From assembly GCA_027886185.1 (NCBI GenBank), contig WOAB01000728.1, forward strand, positions 3,720,001 to 3,784,000: a stretch of 64,000 nt of DNA, written 5' to 3'. This document shows, one piece after another, positions 22,949-34,713 of this stretch (positions are counted from its first letter, which is position 1; each line of letters opens with the position of its first letter). The notes under the pieces are model-generated. The model saw nothing but the letters and a program-made list of their open reading frames with translations, was not told the DNA's origin and did not search any database. The position numbers and the translations under genes are program-made. The DNA is from Rheum nobile. Its lineage: Eukaryota > Streptophyta > Magnoliopsida > Caryophyllales > Polygonaceae.

Positions 22949-23993
22949 ACCTGCATTTGCATCTCTCGTTCATCTTGAGCTGATCATCGGAATAAAGTCA
23001 GAAACTTTTAACTTATTAGACTGCAAAATTTATAAGCATTTGGTAGTTATCACAACTATATTCACTCATCCGAACTTCAGACTGCAGTTTTTTTTGGCTT
23101 GTCCTGTACCTAGAGAAGATGCATTTATATGACATTGTAGCTAGTACATGGACATAAGCATGATAGTAATTGGACTATTTGAATTGAGTTTTATGGAATA
23201 ATATTTATGGATGAGGAATTAGAGACTTGGAAGATGTGTTTTTTTAGGTTTTTTTTAACGTTTTCAGTTAGTGAGTTGACAAAAGGACATTTGGCGGAAA
23301 AAAAAAACAAACCTCGAGGGTACCGTGCGAAATGGATCAAATTTTGGGGCACCTCGCGAATTTCGCCGTACCTCAGGGGTACACACGCGCTCGCCTCCCT
23401 CCCCGATCAAAATTGGTTCAGAATTGGAACCGCCATTTTCCCTCAATTTTCGACTGTTCTCCATCTCGCTCTCGAATCGTCTCCATTTCGCTCTCCAATC
23501 TACTCTAATTTCGTTGTTTCACCGCGCCTTTTCGAAGACAACCACTTCTCTACTATTTCTACTGATTCCGGCCGGAAGGAGTTGAAGCTTTGGTCACCGG
23601 AAAACCGAGTATGAAACCCTAACTTACTCGATTTCCATTTTTCTGTAGTTTTCAGCGTCTTGTCATGCTAAATCAGTACGAATGGCAACGTGCAGTGCAA
23701 TCCTGTTAAGCAACCACAACCGCTTGGTCGAACATGTGAAGAATGCCATTTCATCTCTTCCAAAAGAGAGGATCTTTAAAAGAAAAAATCTTGATGTTTA
23801 GCTCATGTGTTTTATAGTGTTATAGTATGACAGTTTGTTACTTTAGGTTGATGTAGTTGAAACAATTTGATCTTTTATAGTTTGATGTAATTTAGGTTGA
23901 TGCAGTTGACTATTGTTTGTGGTGTTGACACATTACAGTTCATGGTGTTTATCACAATCGTTCAGTTTGTTTCAATCAAAATTAGCCTTGGCA
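22949..23993. other. 3' flank of DRIP-like gene, then unrecognised GC-richer patch
   Basis: 22949-23200 is probably 3' UTR and terminator. A GC-richer stretch at 23285-23620 keeps a plus frame open (23207-23614), but I recognise no protein. Together with 24900-25470 it may be the two flanks of a MULE-like element around the repeat at 23994-24715; no TIR pair was proven. Confidence 0.4.
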
Positions 23994-24715
23994 AACTGTT
24001 AGTGCTGTTGAGTATGAATGTTCATGGTTATGATCTTGAATGTTCATGGTTATGATCAAGAAAGTTCATGGTGTTGAGCATGATAGTTCATGGTCGTGAG
24101 CATGAATGTTCATTGTAATTAGCAAGGAAGTTCATGGTCTTGAATATGAATGTTCATGGTCGTGATCCTGAATGCTCATGGTTAGGAGGGTTAACCAAGT
24201 TAGTGCTCTTGAGTATGAATGTTCATGGTTATGATCTTGAAAGTTCATGGTTGTGATTATGAAAGTTCATAGTGTCGAGCATGATAGTTCATGGTCGTGA
24301 GCATGAATGTTCATTGTAATTAGCAAGGAAGTTCATGGTCTTGAACATGAATGTTCATGGTCGTGATCCTGAATGCTCATGGTTAGGAGGGTTAACCAAG
24401 TTAGTGCTCTTGAGTATGAATGTTCATGGTTATGATCTTGAATGTTCATGATTGTGATCATGAAAGTTCATGGTGTCAAGCATGATAGTTCATGGTCGTG
24501 AGCATGAATGTTTATTGTAATTAGCAAGGAAGTTCATGGTCTTGAGCATGAATGTTCATGGTCGTGGTCTTGAATGTTCATGATTAGGAGGGTTAACCAA
24601 GTTAGTGCTCTTGAGTATGAAGGTTCATGGTTATGAGCATGAAAGTTCATGGTAATGAGCATGAAAGTTCATGGTGGTCGTTATCCTGAATGTTCATGGT
24701 CATGAGCTTGAACAT
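23994..24715. repeat. Higher-order minisatellite based on GTTCATGGT
   Basis: Short subunits of about 24-28 bp, close to GTTCATGGTNNTGANCNTGAA, are grouped into a unit of about 200-206 bp marked by GTTAACCAAGTTAGTGCTCT (near 24191, 24391 and 24597) and a degenerate first copy near 24000. About 3.5 large units. Confidence 0.88.
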
Positions 24716-25500
24716 TACTTCATGTTCAAAAACACGTTAGTTCATGTACCGATTTCTCGATAAATTGAATGAAGGCAATCACTTCATATTTGGAGCAGGT
24801 ATGAAAACAATGTGGGTTCTTTATTTTTTAGTCAAAGGCCTAATTTCAATTCATGTCACACATTTGCAATTTGCACACAGTCATCACCTTCATCCTGCAT
24901 TCATGCCTCGCTATTTCTCACAAATGACGTCGCCCAAGAATGGCGGCCGATTGCCACTGCGTTCAGCACCAGAAGCAACCAATGGACAGAACGGAACAAT
25001 TTTCGGCGAATTCGGGCGATTGCTCGCCAGGGGTGAGATTTCCAGCGAGAAATTCAGCGTTTTCTCCCTTCTCTTTCGAGGACAGAACGGATTGGGCGAC
25101 AAGTCTAGGGCTCTCGGTGATGGCATTAACCTAGGCGGTTTACAAGAGGCGTCAGACTACTGCAACGAGGCGGCTTCGGAGCCGGAGAGAAGAATTTGAG
25201 AGCGGTAGGAGTCGTATCACTCACGCAGTCACGCTCCCTAGAGTCGGAGAGGACCTCGTATGCGTGGACGAGCTCCTAGAAAGCTGCGGTGGCTTCGGCG
25301 GAGAAGGCGCCGAACTGGACGAGTATACTGTGGTGGCGCTGATCACTCTTCCCCCTGGATGCAGGTTTGTGGTAAGTCGATGACCTCACATGAGTGCTTG
25401 TTTTTTTTTTTTTCCAGTTTACACGCGCGCGTTAGTAGCTGCTAGCAGCTTGCTACGTGGATGGTTTTTAGTTCCCTCTTAGGGAGTGGTTCTCACCAGA
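24716..25500. other. No recognised gene; GC-richer 24930-25380
   Basis: A plus frame at 24744-25199 (ending ASEPERRI) and overlapping frames on both strands are open because of base composition. No known domain. It could be a captured gene fragment; unsupported. Confidence 0.4.
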
Positions 25501-27984
25501 ACCGCACCCATTTTTGTATATTAGATTAGATTGGTGAATTTTAGTTCCTTGTTTGATTTCTCATTTCTCGGTTCCACATTTTAAGAGTTTTTGGTGTTTC
25601 TTTTGCCTGTCTGCATTTTACATAGGAACAGCTCTTGAATCATATATGAGATATCCCATCCATGATCAAGTGGGCTTAATCTTTACTAAATTAGAACATA
25701 ATTATTTCACAAGTCCCACAACACTTTCATATTAAAACTGACATGTTATTTTTTGCTTTTTTCAAATAAATTTAATTATAAATTAAAGATTTCTATCCTA
25801 AACCTATTACTATTCTTTTTCTAATTTAAATACAATCAAGCACAAAGATTACAAATCCAAAAATTTTCTAATTATATATAAATCCAAAATTAAACCAAAA
25901 TTTCCTAATTATATGAATGATTAATATACGAAATTATGATCCGAATCTGATTTTGATATTAATATTATCTAGAACTATTTTTTTAATACATAGATGAGTT
26001 TTAATAATTATTAATATTTTTTATTCAATATTTATGACATAAGAACCCGTACATGACACGAGAATTACACTAGTTTATGATGAAAGATGAAGCCTATATA
26101 AAAGGAAAATGGACAAGCATTATAATCCTAATTTAGATGTTTCTTTCTTCAATTTTAAGTGCATTTTTTCCATTCATCATCCTCATGGTTTTCTCCACTA
26201 AACTGGAAAATGTATCCCGATTAACAGGGCTTGCTTGATGCTTCCTTCTTCTGTATGGTGTGTTCAATGCAAGATTACAAAGAGGTTTCTGAAGGGGCAA
26301 ATAGTTCCATCTGAGTGTTTGGGCTAATTTTTCATTGGATTCTATCTGTGTTGCCTAGAGATCGAATCACATTACCAGGGTTCACTTTTCCGATTCCATT
26401 TATCGTGCTATTACTCAGTCTGACCCATACCCTACCAAAAGGGCAATGCCGAGTGTAAGTGACAACCTGTTCTCCAGCTAAACAAGTGCATTAAGGGAAC
26501 ATGGGTAGGGCGAGTAAGCCAACAGAATTCACAAGTCAGTACCATATGCATTGCAGAAGCAGCTTTTTAATCGAACAGTAAAGATAGTCAATATATGCAG
26601 ATTATAGAGATCTAATCAGAAGCAGCATGTTTATATATGCTCTTATATTCATATGACACCCAAAAGCATGAAAATCTTGGCAGCTTTTGTTGCTCAACAG
26701 CAGCCAAAATGAGAACTAATTTATACACTAGCCTAAATCCCCCTGCTGCTAACATATCTACACATTCACCATGTACAATGAAAGATTATTCAGACTCGGA
26801 TAATTTCATTTACATTCATATGAAATGTAGAAAGTGTAAGTGAAGAAAGGGATTGTATTATTCTGTGGTTGTTCCCAGCCTTTCTAGATCTTTATCTTCT
26901 ATCTAGCAAATCCTATTTCTGTCCACTAAGGGAAAACAAGTTTGCCGGGCCACAAAAGAGCTTCACAAGAGCCATCACATGCCATACTAGGGGTCAAAAA
27001 AAAAAAAAAAGACCACTACTTCACTCAGGTATTGACAGAGTTGCTACGGGCCATTGGAGCGCTGACAAGGGTTAAGGTAGTGACAGCAGAGTCACATCCA
27101 TGGGGCAACTCATTAGCAACCACCAGGGGGCAAAAACAGCTCAATAAGGGCATATTAATGGCTTGCAAGTTGCTAGTGACTGGACAGAAACCAAATAGCT
27201 CGAATGAACTTCAAATTCAAGCAAATGATAAGTGCAACACATGGAAACCGATTCTGCATTGAGCATGATTACCACACTGAAACTAATATTCGAGAAGTTT
27301 TTAATGCAACTTCAATAACCCAGTAAAAAAATCAAGATCAGCTTCAAACTTAGCAGCATCATTAACCATAGATCAACTTATCTCGTCACAATGTCAGCAC
27401 CAAATCTAGTTTCACACCTTCACACCTTCACAAAAAACAGAAAGTTACTACTTCTCCATGTCTAACTAACAAAAGCAAATTTATTTCTAGACACCTAACT
27501 TCAAGTCCTAGCCTCTTGACCTCTTTCCTATTCTCTGGCTTTCTGTTTCAACTTCAACTATCCTAACACCTTAGCTTGAGTGACTTTCTACCTGAAGAAG
27601 TTTGCATACATCAAATACTTCATCTGACAATTTGTGAGTTCAGAATAAACAAGATTTATGCAGACTATCTCTCTCTACACTCTAGCCAATTATCAGTTCA
27701 TCCAATTTATGGAGCAGTATGTAAAGAGGAAATAACCGAATACACTTACCAAGTAACATGCTACTAAATTTTAAAATTAAGCACGAGTTGTTAGGACTAA
27801 CGGATTAAGTATCAAATTAACATCAACAGTTTGCATTCACAGTCATTCAATTAGAAGCAAATTTCCAAATTTAATAGCACACTTTTGTTTTCTGAGAGAA
27901 GAACCCTAAAAACAGAAATCGCTGAAGATATTCATATACCAGCCAAATTTGTCTTCCTCCTTCCTCGGACCGATTACGCCCAAA
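25501..27984. other. No recognised gene
   Basis: Apart from the possible Helitron end, no coding sequence is convincing. Short frames at 26637-26843, 26869-27262 and 27576-27767 have no recognisable domains. A 13-base A-run lies near 27000. The last 500 bases are likely the 3' UTR and flank of the minus-strand PRA1 gene. Confidence 0.45.
26043..26073 (+). mobile_element. Possible Helitron 3' terminus
   Basis: A degenerate hairpin (ACCCGTACATGACACGAG) is followed 9-11 bases later by CTAG at 26070-26073 and a T, the arrangement of Helitron 3' ends (hairpin, then CTRR before T). The AT-rich 25511-26040 would be its body. The 5' TC end was not located. Confidence 0.4.
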
Positions 27985-28512
27985 TCAGAACTCGCTATAC
28001 GCATCGATTGGATCATCGACCACCGAATAGAGCAACCCGCCGTACGGGTCATCCCCAAAGTGTGTAACCATAAGGACGCCATGAAAACAGATCAGAGCAG
28101 CTGAAATCAGCGCGGAGACCAGCAGGTTCAACCAGACAGCGGCGAAGACGAGGGAAAAGATCGTAACAAGGCTGAGGAGAACGAGGACGACTCGATCGTC
28201 GATCGTCCGATTGAAGACGATAATCGGGGTGGAGCGGTAGAAGTAGAAGAAGAACCAAGCAATTAAGGTAGCGAGGAAGACGATAATGGCGATGGGGTGG
28301 AATATGAGGCTGAGGAGGAGGACGAGGAGGGAGACGATGACGTAGTTGACCCGGAAGTGCGTGAGGTTGCGAGTCAGGCGAGAGGTGGCGTCGGAGAAGG
28401 AGACCGGGAGGGACACCAAGGAGAGTGAGAAGAACTCGGACCAGGGGCGGCACGTGGAGAGCACGGATTCATAGAGAGGATCGGAGCCGGGAATGGATGG
28501 TTCTGCCGCCAT
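27985..28512 (-). CDS. PRA1 family protein (prenylated Rab acceptor)
   Basis: Single-exon, 175 residues, usual length for plant PRA1 proteins. The cytosolic N-terminus ends in CRPWSEFFSLSLVSLP, then SFSDATSRLTRNLTHFRVNY, the family signature. A first long hydrophobic hairpin follows (about 55-94: VIVSLLVLLLSLIFHP, then WFFFYFYR). After VFNRTIDDRVVL comes a second hairpin (about 107-148, with LVTIFSLVFAAVWLNLLVSA), then an acidic tail (FGDDPYGGL, DDPIDAYSEF). PRA1 proteins are four-pass membrane proteins of ER, Golgi and endosomes that bind prenylated Rab GTPases and help vesicle traffic. The start is the first ATG, with a GC-rich leader upstream. Subfamily (F/G-like) not settled. Confidence 0.93.
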   Translation of the reverse strand: MAAEPSIPGSDPLYESVLSTCRPWSEFFSLSLVSLPVSFSDATSRLTRNLTHFRVNYVIVSLLVLLLSLIFHPIAIIVFLATLIAWFFFYFYRSTPIIVFNRTIDDRVVLVLLSLVTIFSLVFAAVWLNLLVSALISAALICFHGVLMVTHFGDDPYGGLLYSVVDDPIDAYSEF

Positions 28513-29435
28513 TGTAGGAGCTCGGGAGAAGGAGGGATCCGGGAGGAAGGTTTGACTGCTCCACCCTAAATAAAATTATACAATATCTTGAGTCTTGACC
28601 ATATATACATCATAGATAGTTGCAGACTTGCATTAAATACATCATAGATATTACCAAAAAAAACAAATTGACCAATATGAAATTATCACAGGATAAAAAA
28701 ATAGATCAAAGGGCTAATTTAAATTATATATATTAAAAAGAGGAAAAGTGTCAGGTACAAAAGATTATTAATGTGCAAAATACGAAAAAATCATAATCGT
28801 CCGATCTATGCAAATCAAACGCTCCAGCTTTTTGCATTGTTTTATATGGATTTAAGAGCGTTTCATACACGCACTTTCTAATTCTTTCTTTTCTTCGCTC
28901 CAACCTTCTTCTTCTCCAAATCTTATTCTTCTGGTTCACATCTTCTTTTCCAAAATCTTAGTATTGAACATGGATCCAGGTATACGATTACTACTTTCGA
29001 TTGCTATTTTCGATTCCATTACTATTTTCGATTTCGTTTTTGATGATCGATTAAACGTAGATCTAGTTTTTGATGATCGAGTTGTTTGTTTGTTTGATGA
29101 ATTTCACACACTGTACTTGAATTTCACACTGTAATTTGATTGTTGTTTCATCCCTTGCACTTTTTTTATTCACTTGCACTTCCTCTTTAACCACTTGCAC
29201 TTCTGTTTAACAGCTTGCACTTTCGTTCTATTCGCTTGCACTTTCGTCTATTCGCTTGCACTTATTCATTATTCTGATGCACTTTCTGTTCGCTTGCTTG
29301 CATTTTAAGTATTTTTAATCTCATATTTGCTTGCACTTTCTGTTCACTTTGCTTGCACTTTACTCCGTATTCTCATGCACTTTCTTTCTATTGGCTTGCA
29401 CTTTCTGTTGTTTAATCCCTTGAACCTATCATTTT

Positions 29436-29700
29436 TTGTTTGATATAGGTAAAAGTGAAAAAGATACTACTATGTTGGTTGAGGTTTCTCCTAGGAGTTC
29501 TAGATATTACATACCAATTTGCAAAGAAGATACAAAGCCCTTTGTTGGCCAACATTTTAAAACACTTGAAGAAGTTATTAAATTCTATTTCAGCTATGCA
29601 CATCATTGTGGTTTTGATGTACGGAAGGGGACAATTATTAAATGTACTGATGGATCAAATGTACCTATGTGGAGGTATTTGACTTCGTATGACCCCTTCA
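29436..29700 (+). pseudogene. FAR1 DNA-binding domain fragment
   Basis: After a TATAG acceptor-like site the frame reads YYIPICKEDTKPFVGQHF, then TLEEVIKFYFSYAHHCGFDV, then RKGTIIKCTDGSNVPMWRYL. This is the N-terminal FAR1 module (KPxxGxxFxTLxEAxxFYxxYAxxxGFDVR). The rest of a FAR1/MULE transposase is absent and the sequence runs into the minisatellite. It may be the last trace of a transposase in this element. Confidence 0.8.
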
Positions 29701-31030
29701 GCTTATAACTTGCACAAAATGAATAACAATATGCACTTTAGTATGTGCAAGCAAATATAAAGTGCAACCAGATAAACAAAAGTGCAAGCAGAAAAACATA
29801 AAGTACAAGCAGAAAAATATAAAGTGCAAGCATATAAGAAACAAGTGCAAGCAAAAAAACATAAAGTGCAAGCAAATAAACACAAAGTGCAAGCGAACAA
29901 AATTAAAGTGCAAGCAAATAAACGTAAAATGCAAGCATATAAACATAAGGTGCATTCGAATATACACAATGTGCAAGCAGATAAACAAAAGTGCAATCAG
30001 AAAACATAAAGTGCAAGCATATAAGAAAAAAGTACAAGAAAAAAAACACAAAGTGCAAGCAAATAAACACAAAGTGCAAGCAAATAAACACAAAATGCAA
30101 ACAAACATAAAGTGCAAGCAAATAAACGTAAAATACAAGCATATAAAACACAAAGTAAAATATATGCACGCAAAGTAAAAAAAACATATCTGTTAACAGC
30201 TTGCACTTTCGTTCTATTCGCTTGCACTTATGTATTTAGTGTAAAAAGATTAATTTGAAGGCGAGCGAATAACAATATGCACTTTAGTATGATCCCTTCA
30301 GCTTATAACTTGCACAAAATGAATAACAATATGCACTTTAGTATGTGCAAGCAAATAAACATAAAGTGCAAGCAAATAAACATAAAATGCATTCGAATAT
30401 ACACAATGTGCAAGAAGAAAAACATTGTTGGCAAGCATATAAGAATAAAATGCAAGCAAACAAACATAAGGTGCATGCGAATATACACAATGTGCAACCA
30501 GATAAACAAAAGTGCAAGCAGAAAAACATAAAGTGCAAGCATATAAGAAAAAAGTGCAAGAAAAAAAACATAAAGTGCAAGCAAATAAACACAAAGTGCA
30601 AACGAACAAAATTAAAGTGCAAGCAAATAAACGTAAAATGCAATCATATAAACATAAGGTGCATTCGAATATACACAATGTGCAAGCAGATAAACAAAAG
30701 TGCAATCAGAAAACACAAAGTGCAAGCATATAAGAAAACAGTGCAAGCAAAAAAACACAAAGTGCGAGCAAATAAACACAAAGTGCAAGAAAATAAACAC
30801 AAAGTGCAAACAAACATAAAGTGCAAGCAAATAAACGTAAAATGCAAGCATATAAAACACAAAGTAAAATATATGCATGCAAAGTAAAATAAACAATTCT
30901 GTTAACAGCTTGTACTTTCATTCTATTCGCTTGCACTTATGTATTTAGTGTAAAAAGATTAATTTGAAGGCGAGCGAATAACACGGTGTGCAAGCAAAAC
31001 AAAAAAAAAGTGCAAGCAAATAAGAAGAAA
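29700..31030. repeat. Minisatellite of AAAGTGCAAGCAAATAAACA-type units, two higher-order blocks
   Basis: About 20-bp units with GTGCAAGC occur dozens of times. Two large blocks of about 600-700 bp each begin CAGCTTATAACTTGCAC (near 29698 and 30299) and end with ACAGCTTGCACTTTCGTTC-like sequence (near 30196 and 30905). The same unit appears in the other orientation (GCTTGCACTT) at 29150-29410. Long open frames on both strands (K/Q/C-rich and F/L/C-rich, up to 180 codons) are by-products of a unit that lacks stops. Confidence 0.92.
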
Positions 31031-31212
31031 AGTGGAACAAGATTAATTTGACGGTTCGCTTGCCTGCTTTTTGAAACTAATAAAGCGCGTGTGGATAACT
31101 CACTCCATAACGCGTATATCTTTAATTGAATAAATAAACCTCCTTTTTCCTATTTCTCCCCAGCCGTAGATCTGGCCACCGTGGACGGCTAGAGTTCTTT
31201 CGTATTTTGTAC

Positions 31213-34200
31213 TATAAGCAGCTTTCGCACCCGAATCGCGTCCTTAAAAAGATATTGTAACTCAAGATTATTTCGGATCATTTTTACAAGAGAAATAATA
31301 GGAAGAATCTCAAGGGCGTAGGATAATCCTTTTTATTTTGGAAACTATTTCATAAAAGAGAATGTTTAAATCCATCTAAAAAAATTAAAATTTCTAAAAT
31401 GATAACACCTAACCACAACTTTCTAAAATAAGGTTCTTAACCTATGCATTAGGTGCATAGGCTAGAAAAACTCATTAACTTAAGGGAAGATAGTTATTAA
31501 AATCTAGATTAGGATTTTAAAATCATTGAGATTTTATGATTTAAGATAGAGTGTCACATCTCGATATATTACCAAAATCTATTTATATCAAAATGTAACT
31601 CTCGATTTTACAAGATTTCATATAATCAGTAGAATTTTAGAATCAAGTGAGATCCTAACATTGAACTTTATGTGCTACTAACACCCCGTTTGAAAACAAT
31701 ATTTATCCAAATTTTCATCTCTCTCAAACTTACGCTCTCCCTATATGCGTCTCTTTCATGTAGTTATGCTTGAAATTCAAAATTTCACTCATTCGTGATC
31801 AAAAACCAAAACATCCCTAATAGTGATTCAAAATATTCATGTCTTATTTACGGATGTCCTAAATTCAACTAGTTCTGACAACTATGTGTACATGGCTTGA
31901 GTTTTGGTGAGTCATTATCCCCTTAAATCAATGTTCAGAAGTTATATATTTAAATATTCAAATATTTATTTGCATTTTTGTCATACGACATTCCTATTTT
32001 ATTATTAAATTATTTTTTATTCGCTTACAAAACTCACAATTTTACGATCCGATCTAGAGGAATAGAGGATACCTTGTAATCCGATCCTAAAATTCGATTT
32101 TGATAACCTTGAAGGGAAGGCATACTTCTAAAAGACCAAGCATTAATAGAACACGCAATTGTTAAATATTTTAACGGTTTTCTAACCTATGTTTTAAGGG
32201 AATAGGTAACATTTTTTGTTTAGCAATTATTCCCTCAAAGAGAATGCTTAAACCCTATTAAAAAATATTAAATATTTTAAAATGGTAACATAGAGAAAGG
32301 CCAAATACATGACTTTTCTCCTGTTTCACCTCCGATACTCAAGTTTGAATATGAGAAGTGAATGAGAATATACCCCTGACTCAATGTTGGAGTCAAATCA
32401 AATGGGTCTATCTCTATTAATGGGCTTGATATAAATAAAAAAATTATCATCATTAATATTTATTAAATAATTGCATAATTTTACCTCCACGACAACCCAT
32501 TAATTACACCTATAGCAATACAATCTTCCAAGAGCATGTTCTAACAAGGTTTGTATGTCAATCCTAAGCAAATTGTACCTAGATTGCAGAGAAAGCTAAA
32601 ATCCTACCTAGGTGCTCTGAAACTTGTTAATGTGTGTAAATTCACTCCGGTTTGATTCCAAAAAAGACCTTTTTCAAGCAATTTAATCCAAAATTTGACC
32701 ACACCATTGTCTTCCTTATGCTCAAGTTAGTTGAACCCGACTCCTGAATCATTTCAAACCATCTCCGAATGCATCGAAGCACCTCCGAACTTGCCCATGT
32801 TATGCACAGGAATCCGGAGAACCAAGCCACTTTGAAGTGTTTTTTCGACACCATTGGAGGACCCCTTCCGCCGCAACCCATCTTCGGAAAAACCTTACAT
32901 CGCTACAAACCCAACGACCCGGCTTGCTCCATGTGGTCGTCGTTCGAGCCACCAACGAGCCACTTAAAGTAGACTCAATCAAATCTCCATTCTATTATTT
33001 TGGACATAAAATCAGCATAATGTGCATCCAGCGAAGCATCAATGCAGTAACCAAACAAATCATTCCAACTGCAGTTGCACGTATTAAGCAAATCAGAGAA
33101 GAAACGGAGCATATTTGATTGAAGGACGCACCTCTAACATTGAACTGAACAGACGCACATGAGCACATGAATTCAGCGACACCATCTCATCGATCACATA
33201 TAATTCAGCAAACTGAAGAAACCCACATCATGAAAGCAATGGGGCCAAAACGGCGCACAAAAACAAAATTCCCAACTTCAGAAAATCAAGCAACCAACAA
33301 CATCGACATAAAATCAGAAAAGTTCCACACCGCTACACCATCCAAGCTGGTCAAAAACCAATCTTTACTTGATGTAACTATGTAAGTCGGTTGCAAATCT
33401 TTGTTATCAGAGAAGCGATAATTGAAACTAGATACGAGACTCTGCCTGAGCAGGCTCTCTTTTCACATGAGGCATGCATGCATGCATGCATTTACTAGAC
33501 TAGATGAGGCAGCAGTTTGTTGTGGCATGTGGGAGCACACACCAAAAGGAAGAGACCATATTGATGTAACCAAACCAGGAAGTACAAGTGATGTTACCTC
33601 ACCTGATGCATTGTAAATCGCTGCTTTCGAGACCATCCAAAGCAAAGTCGATCAGTACGCCATCGCTACACTTAGATGCACCAGGTTGTTATCGCCAGCA
33701 CCAAATCGAAGCCACACAACTCCTCTGCAAATGGAAACAACAATGAAGAGAATAAGCAGATGAACCGGATGGCTCACCCGAGCGGGCCGGCCCCGAAGTA
33801 TCACCAGCACCATGGACATTAGAACCGGCGGTGCTCGCAGGTCAAAGCGCAGAGCGCTAAGGTTAAACTGATCAAGGTAGTAAACAAACGCGGAGCCCTA
33901 GCAGTCGGAGCGAAGGCTAGAGAGAACGACAATCCGACGACCAAGGCAAACATGAAAGCCATGGTCGCCTGAGTGCTTTAGCATCCCGCAAAAGACAATT
34001 CCGCACTTTTTCGTTGCATCATCGAGTCACGCCCGCTCCTCTGCTTCGATATCCTCCTCGATAAGGGAGCCGAAGAGATCGAATCCAATTCCTTTGTGTC
34101 GCTCATGGAGATCGCCACCAAGATCCTACGGCCGATCCCAATTGTGATAGCAAAATCTGCACCATAAATAACGACGACAAAATTGCAATTCCGGCGAAAT

Positions 34201-34262
34201 TCATTCCTTCAAATCTCTTGTCTGGTGCATGTGGCTTTGTCCTGCATTTTATCTTCTACCCT
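31213..34262. other. Intergenic; possible gene remnant at 33620-34130 (-)
   Basis: 31213-32640 is AT-rich with nothing recognised. 32640-33110 is moderately GC-rich and open in short frames on both strands; no family recognised. At 33620-34130 the minus strand has MSDTKELDSISSAPLSRRIS from about 34110 and, in another frame, MAFMFALVVGLSFSLAFAPT, which looks like a signal or membrane segment. These could be exons of a decayed or captured gene, function unknown. Confidence 0.35.
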
Positions 34263-34713
34263 TAGGGCTCGTTTGGTTTGATTCTTGTAGAATGAGGAAT
34301 TGGAATGAAGAATGAGTGATTCCAAAATCATGTTTGATTCCTTAGAATTGGTCATTCCAAGCCCAAAGAAGGAGTTCATTCCAATAGAAAAGCCAAGGTT
34401 TCACCCATTCTAACAAAAAGGTGTATGTTTTTTTCTCCTCTACCGCTCATTCGCTTCTTATGCTAGCACAACCTTAATCCTGAGTTCTTCCCGGCATCCT
34501 TGATGTGTCCTTGCCTCCTGTGACAAGCCGAATTGCCAAAGGTAGCGACTTGGATCTAGTCTTGGTTGGGAAGCCACGCCGTGAATCGTCTTTGTGGTGA
34601 AGATGAAGGAATCGCATTGGAGAGCGCGATGATGAACACTGTGATGAACGTAGGGGTAGCGTTGGCGGAAGCGATTGAGTGAAGGATATAAGGCTTGAAA
34701 GGACAAGCCTTTG

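Larger units (their letters stand above)
28773..31212. mobile_element. MULE-like element with FAR1 fragment and minisatellite
   Basis: Imperfect terminal inverted repeats of about 30 bp: left from 28773 (GTGCAAAATACGAAAAAATC) and right, read inverted from 31212, GTACAAAATACGAAAGAAC, with CGTCC shared further in. The inside has a FAR1-type exon and a long repeat, as in Mutator-like elements. No 9-bp TSD was found, so borders are approximate. Confidence 0.55.

Noticed and set aside
23207..23614. A 135-codon coding gene after DRIP
   Set aside because: Begins in AT-rich flank, no domain, overlapping open frames in GC-rich DNA.
24744..25199. A 151-codon gene
   Set aside because: No recognisable domain; several frames are open at once in GC-rich DNA.
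29698..30936. Long K/Q/C-rich and F/L/C-rich proteins on both strands (up to 180 codons)
   Set aside because: They are translations of a short tandem unit without stop codons, open in several frames on both strands.
29700..31030. CRISPR-like array
   Set aside because: Plant nuclear DNA; units are contiguous, degenerate and without unique spacers of constant length.
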